The notes under the pieces were generated by a model, which made no database searches, was not told the DNA's origin, and saw only the letters and a list, made by a program, of their open reading frames with translations. Below, one piece after another: positions 49,901-61,195 of a DNA stretch of 64,000 nucleotides (the first letter of the stretch is position 1; every line of letters starts with the position of its first letter). Origin of the DNA: Lunularia cruciata. Taxonomy: Eukaryota; Streptophyta; Marchantiopsida; Lunulariales; Lunulariaceae. Both the position numbers and the translations under genes were made by a program. Location of the stretch: contig OX419759.1 of NCBI GenBank assembly GCA_948567375.1, positions 52,108,593 through 52,172,592 of the forward strand, in the 5' to 3' direction.

Positions 49901-52795
49901 GTAGGAGTGTTGTTTATTTCTCCTTGGTAATGCTAGAAGGGATGACCAATAAACTAGGAGAGTGTGGTATGATGATAGGTTAGGTTGCCCATTACTACCT
50001 TACATGATAGCAAAAATACCAAAACCTAGAGTGAAGAGTTCTCTTGGTTGGTTGTGTATATCTAGAAGAGAAACATCTAAGGGAAGAGAGACACTTGACA
50101 TTTGTAGCGTGGGCTACAAAGGAGGCTGCTGCCACAATAAGTCCATTGAATAGGGTAGATAGGAAATTATATTAAGGTTTACCTACACTATTTAAAGCGG
50201 AATGTCCCCTCTTGTGAGGTCAATCTTTTGAGCCCAAATATGTGATAGTGGAGGATTCCCCCAAGAGAAATTTGAAATATAGATAAGAGGAAGCCTTAAC
50301 AAAGTTGTGTTATTTTTACCAAGAGAGCCTTAACAAAGTTGTGTTATTTTTACACATGGGAGAGGTTGATCACTGTATATATGGGAATTGGTTTCCCTTT
50401 TCCCAGTGGGATTGTAATATTTCTCTTCACCTGAAGGTAGATGGGGCCAAGCTTAATATAAAAACCATAAAAGTCCTATTCTAACTTTGTGTATGATGTG
50501 AAGAAGTAAGTGCATTCTCTTGAAAGTTATGTGGTTTGTGTTATAAATCAGTGACCCATGGTTACTCATCTCACTTATCATGTAAGCAAGAGGTTGTATT
50601 GGGAACTTACCCTTAAAATTTGTTACCTAATTACTAAGTGACAAACCCTCAAGCCATCCTTGAGGGTAAGTGTCTATGGGGAGAATCCTTAGTGGAATTA
50701 CAACCAGCTACAGGAATCCTGACTACAATTCCTTCCCAATCCAAGTAAATGGCCAGCTGTGCAAGGATTGTACCATTGCTCCCTTTACTCTCATAGCATC
50801 CTGTATTCCCCACTATGGGCCTTGACTAACCCGCCAATACTCCATAAGAAGTGGAGTTATGGGAAGGACATTGTTGCCAGAAGAAGGAAACAAAAATGAC
50901 AGTGCAAGTAGCCTTAAATCCCCAAAGTTACAACAACAAGGTCACCAGCCAAGGAACAGCTGATTTACAATGAGTGTCAAAATATGGGCAGCACAATTTA
51001 GGCTACTTGTATAATGGATGTGATGGAATTGGTGGGAGAGGATGAGCCTCCAATTCTACAAAGGGAGCTTAAAATTCTGAATCTACTAGAGGAAGGGGTG
51101 AGTTAGATAAGTCCCTATCAATCTGACAAACAACATTGCAAGTTGGGGAACGATGCTGGACCTTCTATGGGAGCCAAGATTGTTATGGGACCCAAAAGTA
51201 TGGATGAGAGTACAGAAGGGAAGTGACTCCAAAAGCCGGGAATAGGCCTGGGGTCCCAGGTTTCTAGGAAGGAAACAAGGAACAAGAAACAAGGAAGGGG
51301 GACTCAACAAGACCTCGACTTCCAAAACAGCAAGGAAAGAAGAAGTACAATTACCCCCTGAAACAGTAAAATTGGTCAAGCAATAGGCAGAGAGTATAGT
51401 CTCCTTAGAAGTCAAATTCTTGTACTTCATGACAGCCTCTCAGGCCCTGGAGTCCTGAAAGCCCATAGTAAAGGCGAGGATCACCCCAAAAATGTAATAT
51501 ATAAAGGGGTTAGAAAGTTGCACATGGGCAATGACGGTCAGGCGGGCACTTGAACAAGTAGCTGCTCCACCACTGGAGTTCATGAAACAAGTCCTGTAGG
51601 ATCCCCAAGACTGGTTAAGTCTAGTAGTTCCTCCAAACAATGGGTCTAGCTATAACCCTACCCTGCTACTGTTCATGACATTCTAGGAACCAGGACTTAT
51701 CAATGTTAATCAAGTCAAGGAGGCAGTTAAAACATTTTGTAGAGGTGATAATGAGCGCTTGGCTTGGTATCCCTGTTAGAAAATACAGTCCCAAGGGACC
51801 TCTTGCAATAGCATATCATAAGGCACATAAGGCCCATTAAACATAAATCAGAGGACTAACAGGAAATAACGTGGTTCACTCCCTGTCCCGGAAGCTACCT
51901 CCACGGCTGAAACAAGCTCACAACCAGCCTTTGAACCTTTATTTCCATTGCACATATGTATATTTATACAAACACAGGGATAGTCCATCTGTCATCCGTC
52001 TAAACTCCTGAATATAGACCTGCTTGACTTCATGAGTATTGACCACTCAAGATATCTAGTCACTTTAATACTCAACCTTAGAAGTGATTGAATATATATC
52101 CACATGATACAGTAAGGAGTTTCCATCAGTCAAGTTTTGCTCTTGCTCTTGATCAGGCAAGTCACTTATAGCAAGCCAAACATAACAATCCCTTCTTACC
52201 TTGACCAAATCGGATTCAAGACATGAAGAAGGAGACATTTTCCACTTTCATGCGGTTGCAACAAGAAATATTTGTCTTCATCTTGGTAGAACAAATCTAC
52301 TGCTTTGACCTTGCCCTCCTCATTGCAAGAGCAGCAATCATTTGACATGCAATGCTAAGGGCAAAACTTGGTATGGAACAGTTTGCCAGGCTATGTGCAT
52401 ATGGGATCAAGTTTTGGGAGAAGTGGAGTACCAGATGTGTACTACTAGTGGTGCGGGGTATCCAAGTAGAAAGAATCCCCATGAAATAACTTATGTAACA
52501 ATATGCCTCCCATGATTCACCTTGAGGTACTTAGTGTATTGCCTGAAGTTGCACTTTTTCAAGGTCTTCCTTCATCTCTGCAATCTCCTTATCTCAGGGC
52601 TCTATGTCTTTATGTTCCTCCTTCCTCTGTTAACCTATCCCAAGCATAAGAGTTCTTACCTCGGCATGTGCTCTCCTTATCTCCGCATGATGCTTTGCAC
52701 CTCTCCATTGTTCCCCATTTTGTAGTCCTCTCGTCATGAGCTCGACAGGCTGCTTTCTCATGATCAACTTTTTCTCCTACCTTAGTAATCTTAGA
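46970..52795 (+). repeat. R1 repeat, copy c
   Basis: Full-length copy, collinear with 19612-25170. It differs by a solo LTR insertion (51774-52187), a 34-bp tandem duplication starting at 50292 and 50326, and a 35-bp deletion near 50640 between GTGACA repeats. R1 similarity fades at about 52795, where a low-copy block holding the LBD gene begins. Confidence 0.85.
51774..52187. mobile_element. Solo LTR with 5-bp target-site duplication
   Basis: A 414-bp insertion present only in R1 copy c. It starts TGTTAGAAAATACAG and ends CAAACATAACA, so the ends are TGTTA...TAACA. It is flanked on both sides by ATCCC, which occurs once at the empty site in copies a (about 5265) and b (about 24535). The minus strand has TATAAATA at about 51963-51970. 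Such ends and a 5-bp duplication are typical of LTR retrotransposons, and a TGTTA end is common in copia. The single LTR implies LTR-LTR recombination. Confidence 0.9.
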
Positions 52796-54413
52796 ATTTG
52801 TTGCCTTCTCAGCCAACTTTTTGCCTTCTGCATCATGTGTAATGTACCATTTCCAAAAGATTGAGAATTATAACCCGATCATATCCTTTCATAACAGATT
52901 CTTCAATGGCAATATTACAAGTGTCATGCTCAACCAGGCGCTGAAACCCAAAGATTTCGTAAAGTCTACATGCAACACACCATCATACCAATGATACATC
53001 TTTGCCCTTTCAACGGGTTCTAGATTGATATTATAAGATTTGGTAAAAGATAAAGAGCATGAAAGGAAGAAGAAATTAATCGGATCCATATCATGATCTT
53101 ATTGTCATCGAATTTAAGATCAATCTGACATTGGATTTTGATGAATGCTCTCAAAGTTGATAGTTCACACTTGTTTGACTGTCAGTGCCTAAACATTTCT
53201 CCGCAACCAGAATAATATACCCCGTTGCTCGAAATGAGATTTGCTCAGAGTGTATATGTTTATTAATTAAATAACATTTGTAAATGGGAGCTCTTCCTTG
53301 AGCTCAGATTTGCATCATTAAGTGTACGCTCCACCAGGTCGGTCTAGGAAGCATACAATGTTTAAAAAAAAATTATTTTGAATGACGAAGAAACATTAAA
53401 AGTTAGATCGATAAACAATTGCTGTTTCGTCTAAGGTCTTAAATCTCGTTTGGATTAGGTTTAAGGTCTAAGGTTTAGATCAACATCTACGCCAGTTTCT
53501 ATTGTGCGACTGCGTGTTGGAGCAAATAGAGTCCCTCATTAACCCTCGACAGTCTGAAAAGCGAAAAGATGATTCCCCTACCATATACTGATGGAGACGG
53601 AGAACGGCCGTGGAAGCTTATAACATGGATGAGCGGAACAGATGCAGACGACACGGAAGAAATGGGAGCACAACAGTGTCCTTGCTTCAATGATCATTCT
53701 AAAAGCATATTCCCTTCAATTACATAGGAAGGTTCTGCTCCGTGTCCAAACCTGAAAACGCGACATTTGATTCTCTTCGATACCAATGTATTTGAATGGC
53801 GCGGGAAACACTTCTTCAACGGAAAGCAAAGAGTACGCAGATACCACAGAAATGAAGACCTTGCTGCCAGGATTCTGCCTAAACTTGGAGTCCACGTCCC
53901 GCTTTCCGTCACAAGCTAGCTGGTTAGTTATTGCAGCGTCGCTGAAGAGGGAAGTCTTAACTTGGAATTAGATCTAGCTCGGGGTGCCGGTTATGCATCT
54001 AGATAGTGGCGGATTGGAGTTTCCTTTGTTTTAGACGATAATCGTATACTTAGAGAGGAAGAACGTGGGGACCTAGGAGTGGAGAACTGCATGCAACTCT
54101 TCCACAAAGATAGGTACTTCGAAATCTCATTGGTACATCAGAAACTTGCCATCAGTTAGTAATGATGTTATTTATGAGCGGACTATATTTGAGAAAGGAA
54201 GGTATTCCAGTTGGCCATCAGTTAATAATGATGTTATTAATGGCCTCGCCATATTTGATGCAAAATGAATGAAGTTATTAGCTTAGTAAGAGGAGGACAG
54301 TCCTAAATAGGAGAGTATTATGTTGGATTTGAGCTCGGAGGACCGGTTCACTCAGATTCAGGCAGTGGGGGAATGGAGGTCCTTTACAATCCTAAGAATA
54401 GAACGGACCTGTC
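52796..54413. other. Low-copy block upstream of the LBD gene
   Basis: Not present in the paralogous R1-D2 junction at 25170. A minus-strand stretch at about 53726-53945 is open across 70 codons (SKVFISVVSAYSLLSVEEVF) and is preceded by a pyrimidine-rich acceptor-like CTCTTCAG. It could be an exon, but no family was recognised. Direct repeats of 45 bp lie at 54148-54192 and 54214-54258. Confidence 0.4.
54148..54258 (+). repeat. Pair of 45-bp direct repeats
   Basis: Both begin GCCATCAGTTA and end ATATTTGA, with several substitutions. The offset is 66 bp. They lie about 450 bp upstream of the LBD start. Confidence 0.75.
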
Positions 54414-54480
54414 AGCCATTCATTAGTTGTAGAAAAAACCAACCTACACGATTGGTTATTTCTACAGCTAATGAATGACG
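54414..54480. ncRNA. Stem-loop upstream of the LBD gene
   Basis: The arms CATTCATTAGTTGTAGAAA and TTTCTACAGCTAATGAATG pair, and the pairing extends through AACCAA/TTGGTT to about 26 bp with one mismatch and one wobble around a 9-nt loop. It could be a microRNA-like hairpin, a fold-back element or a cruciform-forming site. No function is shown by sequence. Confidence 0.35.
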
Positions 54481-54701
54481 AATATGCTACATCTAGAGTG
54501 TTGATTACTCACATACCCTACTAGCCTTCGTGTAGCGTGGATCGACCGTAGGTTGGCGGTGGCCTCCTTTCTACTAATTGTTAACCAGCAGTTTCTCCAA
54601 TTGCGTAAGCTAGTACGGAGTCAAGAGGTTGCTCTCAGTTCTTCTGAATTCTGCACAATTTCCTTGCAACGCTTGTACCCCTGTCGGTCATCTGTTGTCC
54701 A

Positions 54702-55028
54702 ATGGCTAACCGGTCTCCTTGTGCTGCCTGCCGACTTATGCGCCGCAAATGTAACGAGGATTGCGCCTTTTTTCAGTATTTTCCTCTAGAATGTCAACCG
54801 AGGTTTTCTGTTCTTCACAAGGTATACGGAGCAAGTAACACTGCGAAACTCCTGAACCGTCTCCCATCGGCGTGTCGGGCACAATGCGCATGGACCTTGG
54901 CTGAAGAGGCCACGATGCGTATGCAAGACCCGCCTAGAGGAGTGATCGGGTTTATAGAAGATCTCGCTACTTTGCTCAACCTGGTAACGGCTCAGCTCAC
55001 TGGAACACGAGGAGAATTGGGTAAGTGA
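54702..55028 (+). CDS. LOB-domain (LBD) transcription factor, 5' exon
   Basis: A plant-specific DNA-binding regulator of the LBD/ASL family, acting in the nucleus in organ-boundary and lateral-organ development. The zinc-finger block is perfect C-x2-C-x6-C-x3-C (Cys7, 10, 17, 21: CAACRLMRRKCNEDC). The GAS block starts at about residue 34, with HKVYGASNTAKLLNRLP. The conserved DP is at 76-77, and a leucine-rich amphipathic stretch (residues 85-105) stands where class I LBDs have their leucine zipper. After GASN the sequence diverges from the usual R-DAV-SL-YEA-AR pattern. The start at 54702 puts the C-block at the usual N-terminal place. Read straight through, the frame stops at 55026-55028. 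A strong donor (GG then GTAAGTGAGG) at 55021 suggests exon 1 ends at 55020 and the gene continues. A diverged or decaying LBD is the alternative. Confidence 0.85.
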   Translation: MANRSPCAACRLMRRKCNEDCAFFQYFPLECQPRFSVLHKVYGASNTAKLLNRLPSACRAQCAWTLAEEATMRMQDPPRGVIGFIEDLATLLNLVTAQLTGTRGELGK

Positions 55029-55060
55029 GGAGATGCAAGAGAGGGAGGAGCTCAAGGCAG

Positions 55061-55308
55061 TGGAGCAAGAGAATAATATAACGAGTGGGTTCACTTTACA
55101 CCTTCAAGCACCATTTGGGAGTTTTGCACCTTCAAGCATCATTCGTGGAATTTCCCAAGGAACGATGAGGCTTCCGAATGGAAATTGCGGAAATAACACA
55201 GTGCCGCTGGAGGTTGGGATATCCAGTCAAACCTGTGGATTTCCGGAGTTGGGGAACATCGTGCAGCCTGGGATGTGGCCATCCAGGCTTCTCGGTAATA
55301 CCTTTTAG
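55061..55308 (+). CDS. Possible second exon of the LBD gene
   Basis: An open frame follows the LBD exon in a different phase. If exon 1 ends at 55020, an AG at 55059-55060 (AAGGCAG) restores this frame exactly and gives a C-terminal region of about 80 residues starting VEQENN. It is rich in G, P, N and S, like LBD C-termini, and ends at 55308. The implied intron is only 40 nt, which is unusually short for plants. A different acceptor, or a frameshift in a decaying gene, is equally possible. Confidence 0.35.
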
Positions 55309-56537
55309 AAATGAGTGGGCAGATTTGAGTGCAGGTAACGGGGGATCTAACTGGGAATGAGAAGTTCGATCTCAACACAGTACAGAAGTTTCTACAGAGT
55401 TTCAGAAGACAGAACAGAGGAGAGTAAGAGGCGATAATTTCGACGACGACGTTAGTGGAGGAGTCTCCTGTTCACATGTGTCACGGTCCTTAAGGCTCCC
55501 GTTTCCATCTGGTATAGGGTCCAGGAAAAGAGGCTTTGAAGAAGTCACTTGGTTAAGTTCTGTGTCATGCATCTCACCAGCATCATGCGACTGAACGACC
55601 GAAAGTCATGACCTTCAAACCCGAGTGCAGGAACGAGATCCAAGACAGAGATCTATGATAACCGAAATTGGGCTCCAGGCATGGGAGACGCTTAACAGAC
55701 TCTTTGAAGAGCAAAAGAACCGGCAGAAATCTTTTGTATCTCACCAAAGGCGGAGCTGGCAGGGACAGACAAAAGTCCAATTTTAATACGGTGGTTGCAA
55801 GTGATAAGTCGATAAGATGCTGTTTTAGTTGGGAGGGGAGATGGAGGCAGAGTGTCATGGAATTAGTGCTAGTGCTGGATATAGGATGCCGAGATTATAG
55901 GCGCAGAGAAGTTACATGTAATTTCAGGCTGTGCCCAGCTAAACGAGAAAATAAAATCAATGATGCACAGATAAAGTTGATAGAGTTGGAAGAAGTTGGA
56001 TGCACTGTCGAATGTGTTTGATTCCAGCTTCAGAATTTAATCCAACCTGTGAAGCTGAAGAAACGTACGAAGCACTTTCAAATTTAGGAAATCAGAATTT
56101 ATGGTTGATCTTTGTTGTTGTTTTTCTTATTCTGCGTTTAGTTTTCTACATTATGAGATCACCCAGCACAGTTGAAAAGACTTCGAGATAGATTTTGTGA
56201 TGGTGTTAAAAATTGGGCTCTGTAGGCACGCAGGAACATTACCATTGTTCAAAGAATGACACATGCCATTGCGAGGCCCCAAATCATGAATAGAAACGGG
56301 ATTCCTTGACGCTGGATCCCTGGTAGCATGTGTACATCCGTAGCGATTCACAGAATTTCAGTTAATGTACATATAGCACACTCTAGTCGTACTCCCGAAG
56401 TACTTGCGGAATGAAAATGAACAGGATTCGGTTTTTTCCCCTGGGTATGTCCTAGCTCGAGCGATACATCCCACATACAGCATTAACTGTGGAGCATATG
56501 TTACAACATCGGAACAACTTGGAACACCCTAGTTCGT
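55309..56537. other. No recognised gene
   Basis: Low-copy DNA between the LBD gene and D2 copy 2. Frames at 55668-56021 and 56000-56191 (plus; the latter with a hydrophobic stretch LWLIFVVVFLILRLVFYI) have no recognised homology or splice support. Part may be LBD 3'UTR. Confidence 0.4.
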
Positions 56538-57387
56538 TGGCAGTGTTCCAGTTGTCCCATTCTTCTAGACGAATAGTGAGCTAGCCCAACTCCTCGACAC
56601 CTTAGCTCACGGTTATATGTGTTCGCAAGTCACAACTAGCTATAGCAAACACCAATTGTTGAATGAGATTCAGAATTCAGAATTCAGAATGATTTGTCCG
56701 ATTTACCGGATCATAAATGGTGCACTGTCAGTGCGACTGCATTATACCCAACATGTTAGTTAGCTATAGAGAGTGCGACATGTATACGATATACGTGTGG
56801 ATGACTTAGACGAGTCATTCTGGTAGTCCGATGCCAGTTTCTTACGTGATGACCAATGGTAAAACATCCGATGTCTTTTGATGTTGATTATCGTATCGAG
56901 TTTCTGGATTATTTCCGGAGGCACATCTATTATTTTGAAATGAATCAGGGAAGGAATGGACTTGCTTCTCACCTCCACCTTCAGGCATTGGCGAATCATC
57001 CATTTGAGTTCAGGATATGGAATCAGCGGAGTTGCTCTGATCCTGCGTAGAGTTTACACTCGTACTGGATTGGAGCGGCGCAGATGGTGTGTTCTTGGGT
57101 GCTGTGTTTCTCGATTTTCGATCAGAATCATGCCCGCATGAGAGTACAGGATACAAAACAAAGGTGTACGTTGTCCACCGAGATGACGCGATACATAGAA
57201 TATCAACGAGTCTTTGACGTGGATATCTTTTGATTGCCTCCAGACAGCTACACTGAAAAATATTGGACATGTCTTATATCTACTCCGCGATTCCTGTAAT
57301 ACAGTACATGGAGTATTCCGGCGGCTGCCATATCTGAATAGGGGTACCTGTTCATATTTGCAAACAACACTGTGAGACGTTCCACCT

Positions 57388-57620
57388 AGTTGATTGGTGT
57401 TGCTCATTTGAGTACTTAGAAACAGACATCAACACTGAGACGGACCAAAGACCATGCCTGGTCTTTGGTTCCATATTTGTCGTACCTAGATCCATTACTT
57501 CTGTTATGCTAATTATGACGAGGACTAAAGAATCAAGGCTCAAGTTCTCTTGTTAGGGTTCGTAAGAAAGAAATGAACTGGCCCTAACGAATCGGAGAAT
57601 GGGTGGAGTTTCTGTAGCCG
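57388..57620. other. Extra 230 bp in D2 copy 2, with a perfect palindrome
   Basis: Copy 1 goes directly from GAGACGTTCCA to TGAATAGTAATG (about 26010-26035). Copy 2 has this insert between the same words. Inside, ACCAAAGACC and GGTCTTTGGT form a perfect 10-bp stem with a 6-nt spacer (about 57447-57472). No clear terminal repeats or target duplication were seen, so it may be an insertion in copy 2 or a deletion in copy 1. Confidence 0.7.
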
Positions 57621-57934
57621 TGAATAGTAATGCACATCTACAGAACTGGAATCATTCTGGATTGTACAACGCCTGATAGGTCTCAATTGCAAGACTATTA
57701 GATACCCGATTCATTGAATCGAAATCAGTTTAGAAATGTTCCTCTACAATAATAGTATATCCTATTTGCGGATGGAACTTGTGACTTATCCGTCCTGAAA
57801 TATAAGCAAGAGCTTGCCCTTTTTTATTAGGTACACTTTTACATAGAAATCATCGAACAAATTATTAACGGCTGAGTTTTAATGATTGTTCACTCGCTAA
57901 AGCTATAACCATTGAAATTTGAAGAAGTACCATC

Positions 57935-58014
57935 TAAAGAAAGGCATGGGACAGGATTGTGCCAAACGAGTGACTCCATTCGTTTTGCACAATCCTGTCC
58001 CATGCCCGTCTTTA
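57935..58014. ncRNA. 80-nt hairpin, candidate microRNA precursor, copy 2
   Basis: Paralogue of 26344-26423. The 3' arm is identical to copy 1. The central 20 bp (GGCATGGGACAGGATTGTGC with its complement) pair perfectly here, so this copy folds better. The likely small RNA, if any, comes from the 3' arm. See copy 1 for the comparison with miR482/2118. Confidence 0.4.
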
Positions 58015-60013
58015 CTACGAGACAATGCGGTTCTTCTTTGAAGCACATTGCTTATGTAGCATAATCTAACTAGTCCACATTTGGTTCGTGGTTCTACAAT
58101 TGATTAGTCTCTAAATACTTCTCTTTGATGGATGCATAGATGTACATTTCTACATCATTATCATTATTCTTGCTCTACCAATCGTTCTATGCTCCATCTA
58201 CTATGCCTTGTTCTACGGTCTCTGTCTCATTAATAATCCTTTAAATCTCTTTGATTTGAAAACAATCATCATCTTGCATTTCCAAATCAATAAATTCTCC
58301 CTATTGAATCAACTAATGTATATTATATCTCCTTGTCCCCATTGTGTTCCAATTTACACTTAGATTTGAAAAATCTCTTCTAGTATCTCGGTGCTCTGCA
58401 TTTCTACACCAAGAAAACGCTTCTATCACTATTGATGCATTGCAAAATGTGTAATTATAACCTATCAAACACTTTCATAAATACCGATGCAAATCTATAA
58501 AACATTTACAACATACAACGAACACAAAAAGGGATACAAAACATTTCTAAAAAATTCGTCTTGTTGCGAATCTAGTTGCATGAAGTGAAAAATGGAAGAC
58601 CTGTATGCTAGTATGCAAGTTCTAATTTAATGAAAATTTTGAGAGTGTTGCTTGGCCTTACTTCTCCAGATTACTACTCTCCCGTCTCGCTGCTCAAGCT
58701 TTTTTAACTAGGCTGCAAACATCTTCATGGAATAAATGACTTACTCAAAGGTACGACTTAAATACTCTACTTAATTGGATATTAGGTGTTATCTATAAAC
58801 TCTCACACCTCTAGGATAGGTACATGTATATCAATGCATATGTACTTCTCTCTGAAAAGTACTTTCAATAATTCAATCTAAGGGATTTGGGGGTGATGTA
58901 AAAAAGCAGTAACTATTTGTACAGTATGTGAGGAAAATTTTTATGGACGTGATAAGAGTATGCGATAAGGGATATTTTATGGTACCCAGATTACATCCAC
59001 CCTTACTAGATCAGAAGAAGAAAGATGATTAGTTATATTTTATGGTAGGCTGAGGCTTACCGATGGGTTTCTAAGCTTTAGTTCGAAAGAAATAATGAAT
59101 ATTCCACAAGTTAATATTCTTCCACCTCTAAAATGAGTAATTATATTATAATTACCTCTAACTAATCTAACACGGAAACATCAAATCTAACTAATCTAAT
59201 ACGGAAACATCAACCCACCATTGAAATAGAAATTTCTTCCAAACAATGCAGCCCGGACTATAAACGTGTAAATTTCTTTTTCGTATTCGTACTATTCATA
59301 TATGTCAAAGTTTTTTTTACAATACCCTAACAGAAAACTTGCGGGCAGTGGTTCGGGGTCCCATCAGAAATTCGTAAATTTCCCATTTGAATCTTCCGAT
59401 GTCCTTTAAAACATGGAACTTGTGTCACCGTCCACGGAGCGATCCTCAGGTAACCATCGGGGCTTCCCTCCAAATCTCCCTCCAAATCTGACAGCAAACC
59501 GTCCCCGTACCAAAGATGTGTGATGCCCGTGGGTGTTGGGAAGTCACGTCTTCACCTATATGTACATGCAAAGGGTTTGTTCTAATGTCGAATTCGTAGC
59601 TAGAAGCACCTGCTGCGCTGGACTACTCCCAGAACCAATTTCCCTCGTGCCCACAAGTACATGGCTTTTAATAATGATATCACACTCTGTTCATATATAA
59701 TCCAGAAGAAAACACTGTCAAAGAGTACACAACGAAGGAAGAATAATAAAATCTGAGTGGGTCTCCGTTTACTGCTTCTTCCTTCTCTTTATTATGGCTA
59801 TAAATTCAGCAAGTTTTGTAAGAGAAATTCTATTTGCAATGAAGATGAAACAGGTCAAATGTATTCGTTGGATACTTCTTTAAAGATGTAAAGAAATTTT
59901 GCTTAATCGGTGATCAAACTCAAAACCAAGACTTTTACCGAAGCTGCAAGGAACAAACCCTAAAAGGAATAAAGATAAAAGTAAACATGGAAAATCAAAA
60001 TCTCACTGAACTA

Positions 60014-60839
60014 TCCTATCAAACTGTTCTTTTGCACAATATGGTTAAGGGTATATTCACAATATTTTGAAATTACAATGGTATATTCCAGATTACGGCA
60101 AAATACAAAGGTACTTCTGAAGTTTTCCCTTGATTTTTCTCACGCTGGTGTAAAAGTTGGATGACGTACGACAACCACAAAAGTGTAAAATTCATATCTT
60201 CTTCCTTGCACATAAATACGCGCGTTTTTCATAATATTAGCGATATGAGAGGTAGAATTTAGTGAACGTAAGATCCATCAACCCACCCTAAATTGTAAAT
60301 GTACACAATTATATTTGAAGAGGGCTGGGCTGATTCGGATATTATTTGTATTTCCTAATCATGAAAAACAAAATTTCATGTTTATCCTAATCATAACTTG
60401 AATATCTACAAAATTTTAATCAGATTTATTTGGTTCAACTCACTTTAAAGTAATAATATAGAAGTTTATCCCTTGCAAGTAAAACGGGTAGTACTACATA
60501 AGAATGAGCGAAATAATCCTTAGCTTTGAATTATCTAAAATTCTAAAGGCGCTAATAGTTTCAAAGATTGAAATAATTCCATAATAATATCCATTCTTGT
60601 ATATACCCCTGTCAATAATATTCACCTCTAATTTCATGTGTGTAGTTAGCGCGCATATGTAAGCATTATCTCTAATTATCTAATTAGTTCTCCTAAACTA
60701 GAAGCAGGGCCCTCATGGAATAATCAAATACACACTAGTGAAGTAAAAATGACTTTCATTTACTGAAATTTTGTCTATTTTCATATAAATTGTGACTGAG
60801 GATGGAAGGCATATTCACACCACTTAGAGTAGATTCTAC
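60014..60839. other. No gene seen
   Basis: AT-rich low-copy DNA after D2 copy 2. No open frame, repeat or RNA structure stands out. Confidence 0.5.
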
Positions 60840-61195
60840 ATATATAGAAACTTAACAGTACCTCAACTTTGGCACTTAACGGCCCCACCCCAAGAGGCAC
60901 TTAAAAATACCCCAAAGTGTGACTTGGATGTAGTCAGTACGTGCTGGCACAGGCCGACTAAATTTAGACTGCTAGATTTCGTTTGTGTAAAGGACAGCGA
61001 AGGTTATAGCAATTCTGGGAAGTTTCCGACAATCCCTGTTAGCTAACAGATTCGCTGGCACGTCAGCTCATATTTGCCGCCAACTAAGACTACTAGATGT
61101 CACGTTGAGCTTTGGGGTGTTACTAAGTCTTTCTCCAACTTGGAGTGCCACGTTGGGCCTAACTGCCAACGTTAGGGTCCTGTTAAGTCCATCTC
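60840..61195. mobile_element. Fold-back (MITE-like) element with long imperfect inverted repeats
   Basis: The left arm (60840-60960: CTTAACAGTACCTCAACTTT, later ACCCCAAAGTG, later GTGCTGGCAC) is the imperfect reverse complement of the right arm (about 61030-61195: GCTGGCACGTCAGC, later CTTTGGGGTG, later GGGTCCTGTTAAG). The arms are roughly 100 bp, in the order expected for a fold-back or Mutator-like nonautonomous element. Identity is perhaps two thirds, so it is old. Exact ends and target duplication were not resolved. Confidence 0.55.

Larger units (their letters stand above)
56538..60013 (+). repeat. Segment D2, copy 2
   Basis: Matches 25172-28707. Specific differences: about 230 extra bp at 57388-57620, one unit instead of two of the 129-bp repeat, and loss of about 135 bp of the GC-rich patch near 59490. 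Both ends of similarity are sharp (GTTGGCAGTGTTCC on the left, TCACTGAACT on the right). No terminal repeats typical of transposons were seen at the ends, so a segmental duplication is the simpler view. Confidence 0.85.
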
